Below the pieces are notes generated by a model, which was not told the origin of the DNA, ran no database searches, and was given only the letters and a program-made list of their open reading frames with translations. This document shows positions 1-9,451 of a DNA stretch of 64,000 nucleotides, in pieces. Source of the DNA: Sporomusaceae bacterium FL31. GTDB taxonomy: Bacteria; Bacillota; Negativicutes; DSM-1736; Dendrosporobacteraceae. The position numbers and the translations under genes are program-made. The first letter of the stretch is position 1; each line of letters begins with the position of its first letter. The stretch covers positions 1 through 64,000 of the forward strand of contig BIFV01000001.1 of the NCBI GenBank assembly GCA_003990955.1, given 5' to 3'.

Positions 1-131
1 TGTTCTTTAATGTTATCAATATATATCCGGCGAAGTTTGGCTTGCTCGATACATTCTTCCGGAGTTAAACCGCATTCGCGCTGTTTTTTTGCCAGGGCAT
101 TAATACGGGCAATAATTTCAGGGGTCATCAT
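1..131 (-). CDS. DUF896 / UPF0291 (YnzC-like) small protein, 3' end cut off by window edge
   Basis: The reverse strand from 131 reads [19 protein letters not shown], followed by a GLTPEE stretch and [10 protein letters not shown], the signature of the DUF896 (UPF0291) family of short helical Firmicute cytosolic proteins. Family members are about 60-80 residues, so roughly half is inside the window. A ribosome site (AAGGAGGA on the minus strand, about 139-148) precedes two consecutive ATG codons; either could start. The function of the family is not established and nothing here adds to it. Confidence 0.85.
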   Translation of the reverse strand, partial: MMTPEIIARINALAKKQRECGLTPEECIEQAKLRRIYIDNIKE

Positions 132-210
132 ATTATAATCGTCCTCCTTAAAGGTTATTCAAGAAATATTATCATAAACCGCACATACAGTCAACTAAGC
201 CGAGTCAATC

Positions 211-250
211 AAAAAACCCCAATGCAGTTGTAAAAACTGTGCATTGGGGA
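211..250 (-). terminator. Intrinsic terminator of the aminotransferase gene
   Basis: On the minus strand CCCCAATGCA pairs with TGCATTGGGG around an A/T-rich loop and is followed by TTTTTT. It lies just past the stop codon of the gene at 266-1120. Confidence 0.85.
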
Positions 251-265
251 TAAGAACTACAGGAA

Positions 266-1120
266 CTACTGGCCGCATTCTTGCGCAACAAGTGACTGGT
301 AAGCTTGCTGTAACTTTCTGGTGATCGAGCCAACTTTACCATTGCCTACAGGAACACTTCCAAAAGCGATTATTGGCATGATTTCTGACGTAGTGCCTGA
401 TATAAAGGCTTCATCTGCCTTTTGAATAAATTCTGGACTAAAGGTTTTTTCTAACACTGTTAAATTCAATGCAGGAGCAAGCTCATCAATAATAATCGAA
501 CGGGTAACACCTTTAAGAATCAGATTGGAGGCAGGATGAGTCCAAAGAATTTCGTCTTTGACAATAAAAAAGTTACTGCTCGTTCCTTCTGTAACAATGC
601 CGTCACGGATTTGAATGGCCTCAAAGCAGCCGGCTTCTTTAGCTTTCTGCTTTCCAAGAATGTTACCAAGCAAATTCAGAGACTTTATGTCACAACGCAA
701 CCACCTTTCATCTGGGATCAACAGTCCCTTCACCCCTGATTCCAACAAGTTCGCATTTGAAACAGTTGGCCTAATCGACATGGTTAGGCGGGGAACGACA
801 TTATCAGGAAAACCGTGTGCTCGTGGAGCAACGCCGCGAGTAATTTGTAGATAAATGGCACCTTCTTGAATATCACTTTCATTAATGAGTAAATTGTGCA
901 GTTCTTCAAACTCTTCATAAGTGTAAACTGCAGGGATCTTTAGTTCGCGTAAGGAACGATAAGCTCTTTCTATATGCCTGTTTAAAGCAAAACACTTACC
1001 ATTGTAGACCTTTGTTACTTCATAGATTCCATCGCCGAATTGATGGCCTCGGTCTTCAAGCGGTACTGCATTTTCAGCTAAATCGATGATCTTTCCATCA
1101 ACAAATCCAAGAGAACGCAT
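266..1120 (-). CDS. dat: Class IV PLP aminotransferase, probable D-amino-acid aminotransferase
   Basis: This 284-residue protein is of normal length for fold-type IV aminotransferases (D-alanine and branched-chain transaminases). The N-terminal GFVDGKI and EDRGHQFGDGIYEV blocks are typical. DIKSLNLLGN contains the expected PLP-binding lysine, and GIVTEGTSSNFFIV and FISGTTSEIMPI form the phosphate-binding end of the site. The first block and RHIERAYRSL favour D-amino-acid transaminase (D-glutamate/D-alanine for peptidoglycan) over IlvE, but the specificity is inferred. It is monocistronic, has its own terminator, and an AGGAGGG-type ribosome site precedes the ATG. Confidence 0.85.
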   Translation of the reverse strand: MRSLGFVDGKIIDLAENAVPLEDRGHQFGDGIYEVTKVYNGKCFALNRHIERAYRSLRELKIPAVYTYEEFEELHNLLINESDIQEGAIYLQITRGVAPRAHGFPDNVVPRLTMSIRPTVSNANLLESGVKGLLIPDERWLRCDIKSLNLLGNILGKQKAKEAGCFEAIQIRDGIVTEGTSSNFFIVKDEILWTHPASNLILKGVTRSIIIDELAPALNLTVLEKTFSPEFIQKADEAFISGTTSEIMPIIAFGSVPVGNGKVGSITRKLQQAYQSLVAQECGQ

Positions 1121-1337
1121 GTTAAAACCCTCCTAATATAGCTCTCTTTAAAAAATTCACTAAATGAATGCTCTCTCCTGCCACAATAGCAGAAAAAATC
1201 AGTATTTTTCCTGACTTAGCTATTTTTAAGAATCTGATCAATATGGCAGGGTTTTATAATAAGAATAAAGTATCATTAGAATAGATCAATATATAAAGTG
1301 ATTTGTTTCAAATAATGGGCAAAAGGGGCTGCAAGAT

Positions 1338-2096
1338 ATGAAGGTATGGCGATGTATGGTCTGTGGTTATGAACATGAAGGTGAGGCACCGCCAGAGACG
1401 TGCCCAATTTGCGGTGTAGGGCCGGAAGAGTTCATGATAAAGAACAATGGTGTAAATAGACAATCAACTGCAATTAAGCGCTGGAAATGCACTGTTTGCG
1501 ATTATATTCATACAGGTGATGAACCGCCGGAAAGTTGCCCGTTATGCGGCGTAGGGAAAGAACTTTTTGTATTATTGGAAGAAAAATATTCAGAGTTGGA
1601 TTTGCAGGTCATTGCGGATACGGATTTGAACACTCTGCGAGCCGCTTTAAATAAGATCAGTTACGGTTTGTATATAATTACATCAATTAAGGAAAATAAA
1701 CATAATGGCATGTGTGCAAATACTGTATTTCAGCTTACCGATAATCCGCCGCGAATTGCAGTTTGCGTGAATAAGAACAATTTGACTCACGACTACATAG
1801 AGTATAGTGGTGTTATTGCCATTTCGATTTTAGGCCGTGAGCATATGCCAGCAATAAAACATTTTGGACATCGATCAGGGCGTAAATCTGACAAATTTGC
1901 CGAGGTTGACTATTTACCGGCAGCTAACGGATGTCCGATCTTACGTGACTGTATCGCTTATCTCGAGGCACAGATCATTCCTGAGAAAACGACAGACGTC
2001 GGTACCCATACTTTATTTGTAGCCGATGTAACCTCAGGACGAACTGTACAAAATGAAGAAGAACTCACTTATGCCTATTATCGCCAGAATAGATAA
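1338..2096 (+). CDS. Double rubredoxin-like domain fused to an FMN-binding flavin reductase
   Basis: Two short rubredoxin-like knuckles open the 252-residue protein: CMVCGYEHEGEAPPETCPICG (about residues 6-26) and CTVCDYIHTGDEPPESCPLCG (about 51-71), each with two CxxC pairs of the kind that hold one iron. From about residue 95 a flavin reductase-like FMN domain follows (LNKISYGLYIITS, NTVFQLTDNPP, HFGHRSGRKSDKF). This resembles high-molecular-weight rubredoxin, which passes electrons to oxygen- or NO-reducing flavodiiron proteins in anaerobes, except that here there are two iron domains and they come first. It lies 14 bases before the TrxB-like gene, suggesting one oxidative-defence operon. 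Confidence 0.8.
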   Translation: MKVWRCMVCGYEHEGEAPPETCPICGVGPEEFMIKNNGVNRQSTAIKRWKCTVCDYIHTGDEPPESCPLCGVGKELFVLLEEKYSELDLQVIADTDLNTLRAALNKISYGLYIITSIKENKHNGMCANTVFQLTDNPPRIAVCVNKNNLTHDYIEYSGVIAISILGREHMPAIKHFGHRSGRKSDKFAEVDYLPAANGCPILRDCIAYLEAQIIPEKTTDVGTHTLFVADVTSGRTVQNEEELTYAYYRQNR

Positions 2097-2110
2097 AAAG
2101 GGTGATAAAA

Positions 2111-3016
2111 ATGCATGATATTGTGATCATTGGGGGCGGGCCGGCTGGATTGACGGCAGCTGTGTATGCTGCTCGAAAAAAGTTAGATACAGTAGTGCTT
2201 ACTAAAGAATTTGGCGGACAGCCCATGTGGACGATGGATATTGAAAATTATATGGGCTATCAGTTTATAACCGGCCCAGAACTAATGGAGAAATTTGATG
2301 AACAGGCCAGACGTCACGCCGATAATATAAAGTATGAAGAAGTTAAAACAATAACGCCTCATGCTGATGGTACCTTTAGTGTAATAAGTGATGCTAATAC
2401 TTATGCAACAAAAGCCATTATTATTGCTTCCGGCAAACGGCCGCGTCGTTTAGAAGTACCTGGGGAAGTTGAGTTTACCGGTCGTGGTGTTAGCTATTGT
2501 GCAACCTGCGACGGACCGCTATTTACCAATAAAACAGTAGCTGTTGTCGGTGGTGGAAATTCAGCATTGCAGGCTGCTTATGAATTAAGTGGTGTAGCTG
2601 AGAAGGTTTATCTAGTTACCCGCAATAAATATAGTGCTGATCCAATTATTATTGACAAACTGCGCCAAGCAAAGAATGTCATTGAATTGCTTGGCTATAT
2701 TTCGAAATCAGTACAAGGCAATCGTGCTGTAGAGAAATTTATTGTCGCCAAAACAGACCGTGGTGAAGAAACTGACTTAGCGGTTCAAGGAATTTTTGTT
2801 GAAATTGGATTAAAACCAAACACAGAATTCGTTGAAGACCTTTTGGTCTTAAATCAGCGTAAGGAAATCATCGTTGACAGTCGTTGCCGCACCAATGTAC
2901 CAGGTATTTTTGCAGCAGGCGATGTAACTGATGGCATCGATAAGCAGATTGTTATTGCAGCTGGTGATGGGTCTAAAGCTGCTTTGATTGCCTATGAATA
3001 TTTACTTCATAAATAA
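2111..3016 (+). CDS. trxB: Thioredoxin reductase-like FAD/NAD(P) disulfide oxidoreductase
   Basis: This 301-residue flavoprotein has the N-terminal FAD fold (IVIIGGGPAGLTAAVYAARK), the redox pair CATC in SYCATCDGPLF, the NAD(P) motif VVGGGNSALQAA and the C-terminal GIFAAGDVTD that closes on FAD. It belongs to the TrxB family and may reduce a thioredoxin or the rubredoxin domains of the gene before it. The GTG at 2102 is also open, but the ATG at 2111 is better spaced from the AAAGGGTGAT ribosome site. No thioredoxin gene is nearby, so its partner is uncertain. Confidence 0.85.
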   Translation: MHDIVIIGGGPAGLTAAVYAARKKLDTVVLTKEFGGQPMWTMDIENYMGYQFITGPELMEKFDEQARRHADNIKYEEVKTITPHADGTFSVISDANTYATKAIIIASGKRPRRLEVPGEVEFTGRGVSYCATCDGPLFTNKTVAVVGGGNSALQAAYELSGVAEKVYLVTRNKYSADPIIIDKLRQAKNVIELLGYISKSVQGNRAVEKFIVAKTDRGEETDLAVQGIFVEIGLKPNTEFVEDLLVLNQRKEIIVDSRCRTNVPGIFAAGDVTDGIDKQIVIAAGDGSKAALIAYEYLLHK

Positions 3017-3351
3017 ATCTAAACTTAAACTTAAACAAAGGGACTCAAGTCTGCAAACAGAAATATAAGCAGCTTTTGAGCTAGCATTTTTCTGAAAGCA
3101 GATTAGAGTCCTAAATATTTCATTCATTATTACTGTGCACATTATCAGAAAATAAAAACATTGCGAAAAAACCTTGGCTTTTGCTACAATTTACGTATAA
3201 TAAATATAAATCGATAATCTTTTCAGATGTTACAAATGTTTTTGGAACAGAAACAAAAACTGTATCTAGCTTTTGTTTCAGGGCAATTTTGTCTAAACGT
3301 AACACCTGTTCAATGTGTCGTTATCTTGCTAAATATAAGGAGTGGACATTA

Positions 3352-3621
3352 ATGAAGATCGTAATTACAATTGTTGGACAAGACCGGGTGGGAATCATTG
3401 CAATGGTTAGCAATATCCTGGCAGAGAAGAATGTAAACATCTTAAATATAAACCAAAATATCGTTGATGGGTTTTTCAACATGGTTATGATTGCAGATAT
3501 GACGTCAGGCAAGATTAGCTTAAAGGATTTACAGCAATTGTTGAGGGAGAAAGGCGAGGAGATTAATTTAGATATTAAAGTCCAACATGAAGATATTTTT
3601 CAGATCATGCATCGTATTTAA
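3352..3621 (+). CDS. ACT-domain protein (UPF0237 family)
   Basis: An 89-residue single ACT domain: ITIVGQDRVGIIAMVSNILAEKNVNILNI is the ligand-binding half and the C-terminal half ends in FQIMHRI. Members of this family pair with UPF0210 proteins in many Firmicutes, as here (gene at 3716). They are presumed amino-acid-sensing regulators, but no ligand is established. The frame is open upstream to 3181, but the ATG at 3352 has the AAGGAGTGG ribosome site and starts the conserved domain. Confidence 0.88.
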   Translation: MKIVITIVGQDRVGIIAMVSNILAEKNVNILNINQNIVDGFFNMVMIADMTSGKISLKDLQQLLREKGEEINLDIKVQHEDIFQIMHRI

Positions 3622-3715
3622 CTTCTTGAGTACTCAATGCAGGAAGTATTATTGTGGCTTTCGCTAAGCACAGATTGACAGCGAAAGTCAATTTTATAAT
3701 GGAGGCTTATAATTG

Positions 3716-5074
3716 ATGTTAACAATACAGGATATTTTAGAAACGAACCGGATGATAGCTGAAAACAAGCTTGATGTGCGGACAATTACCATGGGGATTA
3801 GTTTGCGGGATTGTGCTCATCCGAATATCAAACAATTTTGTCAAAATATCTACGATAAGATTACCCGTTCTGCTGAGTATCTTGTTCAAACTGGGGAAGA
3901 TATCGAAGCTGAATATGGTATTCCAATTATCAACAAACGTATTTCGGTAACCCCGATAGCCATTGCTGCTGAAAGCTGCCGGACTGACAGCTATGTACCT
4001 GTAGCTGAGGCACTTGACGCAGCTGCTAAAGCAGTAGGCGTAAATTTTATTGGCGGTTTTTCGGCGTTAGTTGAGAAAGGTTATACTCCAGGTGATAAAA
4101 TTCTCATTAATTCGATACCGCAAGCTTTAGCAACAACGGATAGAGTATGTTCATCGGTCAATCTTGGCTCAACTAAGGCGGGTATTAATATGGATTGTGT
4201 CCGTGAAATGGGTGAGATCATCAAGCGGACAGCTGAATTAACACGAGATCGTGACGCTTTAGGCTGTGCCAAATTAGTAGTTTTTGCAAATGTTCCGGAA
4301 GATAATCCTTTTATGGCTGGTGCTTTTCATGGTGTCGGGGAGCCTGACAAAGTCATTAATGTCGGTGTTAGTGGCCCTGGGGTTGTGAAACGGGCATTAG
4401 AGGATATTAAGGGAGCTGATTTTAGCGCAGTTGCTGAAACGATTAAGAAAACAGCATTTAAAATTACCCGGGTTGGACAATTAGTGGCGCAGGAGGCTTC
4501 ACGTCGATTAGGTGTTCCTTTTGGCATTATTGACTTGTCTTTAGCACCAACTCCGGCAGTGGGTGACAGCGTAGCTCATATCCTTGAGGAAATGGGTTTG
4601 GAAAGCTGTGGCGCGCCTGGTACTACCGCCGCGCTAGCTTTGCTCAATGATGCTGTGAAAAAGGGCGGGCTGATGGCTTCATCGCATGTTGGCGGACTCA
4701 GTGGGGCCTTTATACCAGTCAGTGAAGATGCGGGAATGATTGCTGCTGTCGAATGCGGCAGCTTAACACTTGAAAAGCTGGAAGCTATGACTTGTGTCTG
4801 TTCTGTAGGCTTGGATATGATTGCCGTTCCGGGCGACACTACTGCAGCAACCATTTCAGGGATTATTGCGGATGAAGCAGCTATTGGTATGATCAATAAC
4901 AAAACAACTGCGGTGAGAATTATTCCGGTTCCAGGCAAGAAAGTTGGCGACAATGTTGAGTTTGGTGGTCTGCTTGGCTATAGCCCTATTCTCAAAGTCA
5001 ATAAATTCAGCTCAGAAGCGTTTATTGCTCGTGGGGGAAGAATACCGGCACCTATTCGGAGCTTGACCAATTAG
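3716..5074 (+). CDS. UPF0210 / DUF711 (PFL-related) protein
   Basis: The 452-residue protein matches UPF0210: [11 protein letters not shown] near the N terminus, [25 protein letters not shown] and the C-terminal [11 protein letters not shown]. The family has a fold related to pyruvate-formate lyase but lacks the glycyl-radical chemistry, and its function is unknown. Start 3716 (ATG) is chosen over the in-frame TTG at 3713 because GGAGG ends 10 bases upstream. It is coupled in order and strand with the ACT-domain gene, the usual arrangement. Confidence 0.88.
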   Translation: MLTIQDILETNRMIAENKLDVRTITMGISLRDCAHPNIKQFCQNIYDKITRSAEYLVQTGEDIEAEYGIPIINKRISVTPIAIAAESCRTDSYVPVAEALDAAAKAVGVNFIGGFSALVEKGYTPGDKILINSIPQALATTDRVCSSVNLGSTKAGINMDCVREMGEIIKRTAELTRDRDALGCAKLVVFANVPEDNPFMAGAFHGVGEPDKVINVGVSGPGVVKRALEDIKGADFSAVAETIKKTAFKITRVGQLVAQEASRRLGVPFGIIDLSLAPTPAVGDSVAHILEEMGLESCGAPGTTAALALLNDAVKKGGLMASSHVGGLSGAFIPVSEDAGMIAAVECGSLTLEKLEAMTCVCSVGLDMIAVPGDTTAATISGIIADEAAIGMINNKTTAVRIIPVPGKKVGDNVEFGGLLGYSPILKVNKFSSEAFIARGGRIPAPIRSLTN

Positions 5075-5161
5075 CAAATTGATTTGGGATGGCTTGTAGC
5101 AGTTAGCTGCGAGATGCAGCGGATAAATATTCATTTCTGTAGAAAAAATAAAAATAATGGG

Positions 5162-5196
5162 ACAGGCTGGTATCAAGGATACTGGCCTGTTTTGTT
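5162..5196 (+). terminator. Intrinsic terminator after UPF0210
   Basis: ACAGGC-TG-GTATC pairs with GATAC-TG-GCCTGT over an AAG loop, followed by TTTTGTTT. Confidence 0.8.
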
Positions 5197-5237
5197 TAAG
5201 TTAAACGATGAGACTAATGATAATGGGAGTGGCAACC

Positions 5238-5876
5238 ATGCGAATTACAAAGGCTATTAAAAATCAGATGCTGGAAGTGTTGGCTCAAAATTATGAAAAC
5301 ACAACGACTGCACTTAATTATTCTACTCCTTTTGAGCTATTAATTGCTGTTATTCTGTCTGCGCAATGTACCGATACCCGGGTCAATATTATTACGGCAC
5401 GATTATTTGCTGAATATAATACGCCAGCCAAAATACTTGAGCTTACTCAATCCCAGCTTGAGCAGCATATTCGTGATTGTGGTCTTTTCCGGAGTAAAGC
5501 CAAAAATATTCTGGAGACATGCAGAGTCCTATGTCACGAATATAAAGGCGAAGTGCCGGCAAGTTTTGAAGAACTTATCAAGCTTCCTGGAGTTGGCCGT
5601 AAGACAGCCAATGTAATCATCAGTCAGCTTTTTGACATTCCAGCCATCGCTGTGGATACTCATGTATTTAGAGTTTCAAATCGGTTAAAGCTGGCAGTAG
5701 GGGAGACACCATTAGAAGTAGAACAAGGATTAATGAAAGCAATTCCTCGGGAAAAATGGAGTGAGGCTCACCATTGGCTCATATGGCACGGCCGCTTAGT
5801 TTGTAAAGCTCGGGTACCGGCTTGTGAGAAATGCCCTTTAGCGAATTTGTGTCCAAGCTTCAATAAGAGTTCTTAA
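5238..5876 (+). CDS. nth: Endonuclease III (DNA glycosylase/AP lyase)
   Basis: A 212-residue HhH-GPD base-excision repair enzyme. It shows the helix-hairpin-helix LPGVGRKTANVI with the catalytic lysine, the catalytic aspartate in VDTHVFRVSNRL, and the four-cysteine iron-sulfur loop C-x6-C-x2-C-x5-C (CKARVPACEKCPLANLC). It removes oxidised pyrimidines and cuts at abasic sites. Start 5238 is preferred over 5208 because GGGAG lies about 9 bases before it and the domain begins there. Confidence 0.93.
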   Translation: MRITKAIKNQMLEVLAQNYENTTTALNYSTPFELLIAVILSAQCTDTRVNIITARLFAEYNTPAKILELTQSQLEQHIRDCGLFRSKAKNILETCRVLCHEYKGEVPASFEELIKLPGVGRKTANVIISQLFDIPAIAVDTHVFRVSNRLKLAVGETPLEVEQGLMKAIPREKWSEAHHWLIWHGRLVCKARVPACEKCPLANLCPSFNKSS

Positions 5877-5945
5877 TATTCGCTTGCATAAATATTTTTA
5901 TTTGATTATAATTATACAGCGAAGAAAATGCGAGGAGGAGCATGA

Positions 5946-6398
5946 ATGATTTATCGTAAGCCAACTTTTAAAGATGTAGAATCCATTCATAAGTTAATTA
6001 ATGATTACGCTGACAAAGGACTTATGTTACCTCGTTCGCGAAATGTTCTTTATGAAACGCTGCGCGATATGATAGTGGCTGAAAGCAATAATATCGTAGT
6101 CGGTGTAGGCGCACTTCATTTGGTTTGGGAAGAGCTAGCTGAAATACGGGCCATGGCCATTGCACCGGAAGTCACCAAGCAAGGTGTTGGAAGAAATATT
6201 GTTGAATCGCTGGTGGTAGAAGCCAGAGAGCTTGGCGTAAAAACATTATTTACTTTAACTTATCAGCCTGGCTTTTTTGGTAAACTTGGCTTTAATGAGG
6301 TTGCTAAAGAAGAACTTCCGCATAAGGTTTGGAAGGAATGTATTAACTGTCCTAAGTTTCCTAATTGTGATGAAACCGCTATGGTAAGAAAAATATAG
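5946..6398 (+). CDS. GNAT N-acetyltransferase, short ArgA-like
   Basis: This 150-residue GNAT domain has the acetyl-CoA loop APEVTKQGVGRNIVESL and FFGKLGFNEV. It ends in a cysteine-containing tail (CINCPKFPNCDETAMV) like that of short N-acetylglutamate synthases of anaerobes. That suggests the first step of arginine synthesis, but no arg gene is adjacent, so the substrate is inferred. A GAGGAGGAG ribosome site precedes the ATG at 5946; the overlapping ATG at 5942 leads to a stop after four codons. Confidence 0.75.
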   Translation: MIYRKPTFKDVESIHKLINDYADKGLMLPRSRNVLYETLRDMIVAESNNIVVGVGALHLVWEELAEIRAMAIAPEVTKQGVGRNIVESLVVEARELGVKTLFTLTYQPGFFGKLGFNEVAKEELPHKVWKECINCPKFPNCDETAMVRKI

Positions 6399-6413
6399 GT
6401 TTAAGTATAGTAC

Positions 6414-6445
6414 AAAATCCCCGTATCATATGATACGGGGATTTT
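6414..6445. terminator. Bidirectional terminator between convergent genes
   Basis: AAAATCCCCGTATCA pairs with TGATACGGGGATTTT and has A- and T-tracts on both flanks. It serves the acetyltransferase gene (+) and the hydrolase gene (-). Confidence 0.9.
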
Positions 6446-6462
6446 AGATTGAGGTAGACCTT

Positions 6463-7131
6463 TCAGATTGCTAATGTTTCACCTGGGTTCATAATATGTA
6501 CCGAAATGGACAATTGTTGCTCAACGGCTTGCTTATATTCTAGCGGCGATTGGGCAATAACTGGCCAGGTATTGTAATGCATCGGTATCACCGTTTTTGG
6601 TTTTAACAGGGCAGCAGCTTCTACGGCATCGCTAGGACCCATGGTATAATTGTCACCGATAGGGAGCAGCGCATAATCAATTTTTTCCAAACGTCCAAGT
6701 AAAGCCATATCGCCAAATAGCGAAGTATCGCCTGCAAAGTAGATAAATCTACCGAAGAAATTGACGATAAAGCCACAAGCGTGACCACCTTCTACTCCGG
6801 CTCCATGAAAGGCAGGAGTGATGCGAACATAACCAAAATCAAAGGTATGTTTACCGCCAATATGCATGGCGTGGGTTTTACAGCCTTGTTTTCCACATAG
6901 CCCAGCTATTTCAGCTGTTGCAATGACTGTGGCATCATTTTGCTTTGCTAGCTGAATGGCATCTCCTAAGTGGTCGTGATGTCCGTGAGAAACAAGAATG
7001 TAGTTACACTGGATATCTTGAGGTTGAGCAATGCTAAAGGGGTTATCCGTTAAAAAGGGATCAAAAATGATGGACGTATTTTCGTGAATCAACTGAAAAC
7101 AGGCATGGCCAAGAAATTTCAGGCATGTCAT
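6463..7131 (-). CDS. UPF0173 metal-dependent hydrolase (metallo-beta-lactamase fold)
   Basis: The 222-residue protein starts with LKFLGHACFQL and carries the metal motif SHGHHDHLGDA, then GVEGGHACGFIV, YFAGDTSLFGDM and IPMHYNTWP, the standard metal ligands of the UPF0173 group. These are cytosolic metallo-hydrolases of unknown physiological substrate. Its neighbours give no clue to function. Confidence 0.88.
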   Translation of the reverse strand: MTCLKFLGHACFQLIHENTSIIFDPFLTDNPFSIAQPQDIQCNYILVSHGHHDHLGDAIQLAKQNDATVIATAEIAGLCGKQGCKTHAMHIGGKHTFDFGYVRITPAFHGAGVEGGHACGFIVNFFGRFIYFAGDTSLFGDMALLGRLEKIDYALLPIGDNYTMGPSDAVEAAALLKPKTVIPMHYNTWPVIAQSPLEYKQAVEQQLSISVHIMNPGETLAI

Positions 7132-7255
7132 GGATAAGCACTCCTTTTTTACTGGATTAAAATTTGATTATATTTATTTTAACATAATTTTCAAGAAAAA
7201 ATATATTGACAATATAATCTGATCTCTGATATATTTAACGTCAATAACAATTAAA

Positions 7256-7513
7256 TGCGATGAACAGGAAAAGTAGGTCAGCGGCGTTTTACAGAGAGCC
7301 AGGGGGTGGTGTAACCTGGTAAACGTACTGAGTGAAATACACCTGTAAGCAGCAGGTTGAAAACTTTGTGAGTAGACCGTGCCGGAGCGCCTCCGTTATC
7401 TTAGGCTAGAGTATCGTAGTGTACTTGAAATGAGCGGCTTGCCAAAAGCAAGCAGGGTGGTACCACGGGTATATGTTAATCCCGTCCCTGATTTAGGGGA
7501 CGGGATTTTTTGC
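7256..7513 (+). promoter_or_regulatory. T-box leader controlling aroF-tyrA, probably tRNA-Tyr responsive
   Basis: The hallmark T-box sequence AGGGTGGTACCACGG is at 7454-7468. It is followed by a terminator (CCCGTCCC...GGGACGGG plus TTTTTT, about 7479-7513) and preceded by a Stem I-like region from about 7256 (GAACAGGAAAAGTAGG, then AGAGAGCC). In Stem I the sequence GTGAAATACACC contains a TAC triplet followed by A at the usual specifier position, suggesting tyrosine. Uncharged tRNA would then favour antitermination and raise DAHP synthase and prephenate dehydrogenase. The T-box call is firm; the tyrosine specifier is an inference that needs a fold. Confidence 0.93.
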
Positions 7514-7550
7514 ATTCATTTTTAAGAAAAATTTAAGGGAGGTCATGGAT

Positions 7551-8567
7551 ATGATTATTGTTATGCGACCCAAAGCAACTCAAAACGATGTGGATGTTGT
7601 TACGAAAAAACTGATTGAGGCTGGCTTACAAGTTCATTTATCACAAGGAGAATCCCGCACAATTATTGGTGTCATTGGTGATAAGAAACTGATTGCGAAG
7701 CTGCCAATGGATGTTTTCCCAGGTGTTGAAAAGTCTGTTTCGGTTACTGAAAGTTATAAACTGGTCAGTCGGGAGTTTAAACAGGAAGATACCATTGTAA
7801 ATGTTCAAGGCACCCTGGTGGGTGGTCCGCATTTAGGCATTATGGCAGGCCCTTGCGCAGTTGAAAGTCTGGAACAGCTATTAGAAGCTGCCAGTATTGT
7901 CAAAGCAGCTGGCGCTCAGTTTTTACGGGGAGGAGCCTATAAGCCAAGAACTTCTCCCTATGCTTTTCAAGGGTTGGAAGTCAAAGGCTTAGAGATGCTT
8001 GCTGAAGCCCGTGAAAAAACAGGTTTAAAAGTTGTAACCGAAGTCGTTGACTCCTCTTCTGTCGATACTGTCAGTCAATATGCTGATGTTTTACAGATTG
8101 GTGCCAGAAACATGCAAAATTTCAACTTATTAAAAACCGTGGGCAGAACCGATAAAGCGGTCCTGTTAAAACGCGGCTTATCGGCTACCATTAGCGAATG
8201 GTTAAATGCTGCAGAATACATTATGAGTGAAGGGAATTACAATGTCATTTTGTGTGAGCGCGGTATTCGCACCTTTGAAACTTATACCCGTAACACCTTA
8301 GATTTAAGTGCAGTGGCAGCTGTCAAAACGCTGAGTCACTTGCCGGTCATTGTAGATCCTAGCCACGGAACAGGAGTCTGGAAAATGGTGAGGCCGATGG
8401 CTAGAGCAGCCGTTGCCGCTGGTGCTGACGGGTTAATGATTGAGGTTCATCCAAATCCTGCAGAGGCGTTATGTGATGGCAGTCAATCATTGACACCAGA
8501 GAACTTCCATTTGCTAATGAACGAGATTGGCGCAATTTCGCAGCTTATGGGAAAAAGTGTGAAATGA
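7551..8567 (+). CDS. aroF: 3-deoxy-7-phosphoheptulonate (DAHP) synthase
   Basis: This 338-residue enzyme makes DAHP from phosphoenolpyruvate and erythrose-4-phosphate, the first step of aromatic amino acid synthesis. An N-terminal ferredoxin-like regulatory domain ([17 protein letters not shown], about residues 1-70) precedes the catalytic barrel: [47 protein letters not shown] and DPSHGTG. The ATG at 7551 sits 9 bases after GGAGG; the ATG at 7545 is too close. It follows a T-box leader, and its last four bases overlap tyrA. Confidence 0.95.
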   Translation: MIIVMRPKATQNDVDVVTKKLIEAGLQVHLSQGESRTIIGVIGDKKLIAKLPMDVFPGVEKSVSVTESYKLVSREFKQEDTIVNVQGTLVGGPHLGIMAGPCAVESLEQLLEAASIVKAAGAQFLRGGAYKPRTSPYAFQGLEVKGLEMLAEAREKTGLKVVTEVVDSSSVDTVSQYADVLQIGARNMQNFNLLKTVGRTDKAVLLKRGLSATISEWLNAAEYIMSEGNYNVILCERGIRTFETYTRNTLDLSAVAAVKTLSHLPVIVDPSHGTGVWKMVRPMARAAVAAGADGLMIEVHPNPAEALCDGSQSLTPENFHLLMNEIGAISQLMGKSVK

Positions 8568-9451
8568 AAAATCTAAAAGTTACTATAATTGGACTAGGGT
8601 TAATTGGCGGGTCACTTGGTCTGGCGATTAAAAATCATTATGGCTTAAATGTAACGATTACCGGAGTAGATAGTAACCAGGAAACAATCCAGTATGCGCT
8701 TGCACATCGTATTGTTGATCAGTGTACTCATGAGTATGGCACGGCAATAGGTCAGGCTGATATTATCTTCTTATGTACTCCTGTATTGCAAATTGTACCA
8801 GTTGTACAACAAATACTGCCTTATTTGAAATCAGGTACAATTATCACTGATGTGGGAAGCACCAAAAGATATTTATGTGACCAGTTAACAGCATTATTAC
8901 CAGCAGATGTTCATTATGTTGCCGGTCATCCGATGGCCGGCAGTGAACAGAGCGGGATCACGGCAGCTGATAAAGATTTATTCAAAAACAAGTGGTACAT
9001 TATTATTCCTGAGACTTCTCGTTCCATGGCGGCAGTTCAGACAATCCGTACTTTATTGGCTTGTACAGGAGCTCAGCTAACTGACATGGAATTAGCGCAG
9101 CATGATCATTGTGCGGCAGTAATCAGCCATGTGCCCCATGTAGCGGCAGCTGCCCTGGTGCATTTAATCGGCTTAAGACCTGATGATCTTGAGAATAACT
9201 TGAAATTGGCTGGAGGCGGATTTCGTGATACCACGCGTATCGCTTCTTCAAATGCCGATATGTGGGCCGATATTTGCATGACAAACTCGGAGGATATTAT
9301 TAATAGCCTAAGTAATTTACAATCTATTATTGACCAGGTCATTACGGCAATTCAACAAGAAAATCGTCAGGCAGTCCATGGATTTTTCAGTACGGCTAAG
9401 CTGCGCCGCGACGCATTACTCAGCGCGTCACTTTCTCCCAATGAGCGTTGA
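8564..9451 (+). CDS. tyrA: Prephenate dehydrogenase
   Basis: The 295-residue protein begins with the NAD motif VTIIGLGLIGGSLGLAIK and has TDVGSTK and the prephenate-binding GHPMAGSEQSG, followed by the all-helical dimer domain. It converts prephenate to 4-hydroxyphenylpyruvate for tyrosine synthesis. It starts inside the aroF stop codon (ATGA overlap), so the two are translationally coupled and both lie under the T-box. Its 3' end overlaps the convergent gene at 9420 by 32 bases. Confidence 0.93.
   Translation: MKNLKVTIIGLGLIGGSLGLAIKNHYGLNVTITGVDSNQETIQYALAHRIVDQCTHEYGTAIGQADIIFLCTPVLQIVPVVQQILPYLKSGTIITDVGSTKRYLCDQLTALLPADVHYVAGHPMAGSEQSGITAADKDLFKNKWYIIIPETSRSMAAVQTIRTLLACTGAQLTDMELAQHDHCAAVISHVPHVAAAALVHLIGLRPDDLENNLKLAGGGFRDTTRIASSNADMWADICMTNSEDIINSLSNLQSIIDQVITAIQQENRQAVHGFFSTAKLRRDALLSASLSPNER

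Noticed and set aside
3181..3351. Longer N terminus for the ACT-domain protein
   Set aside because: The extra 57 residues are unlike any ACT protein, and the ATG at 3352 has its own ribosome site.
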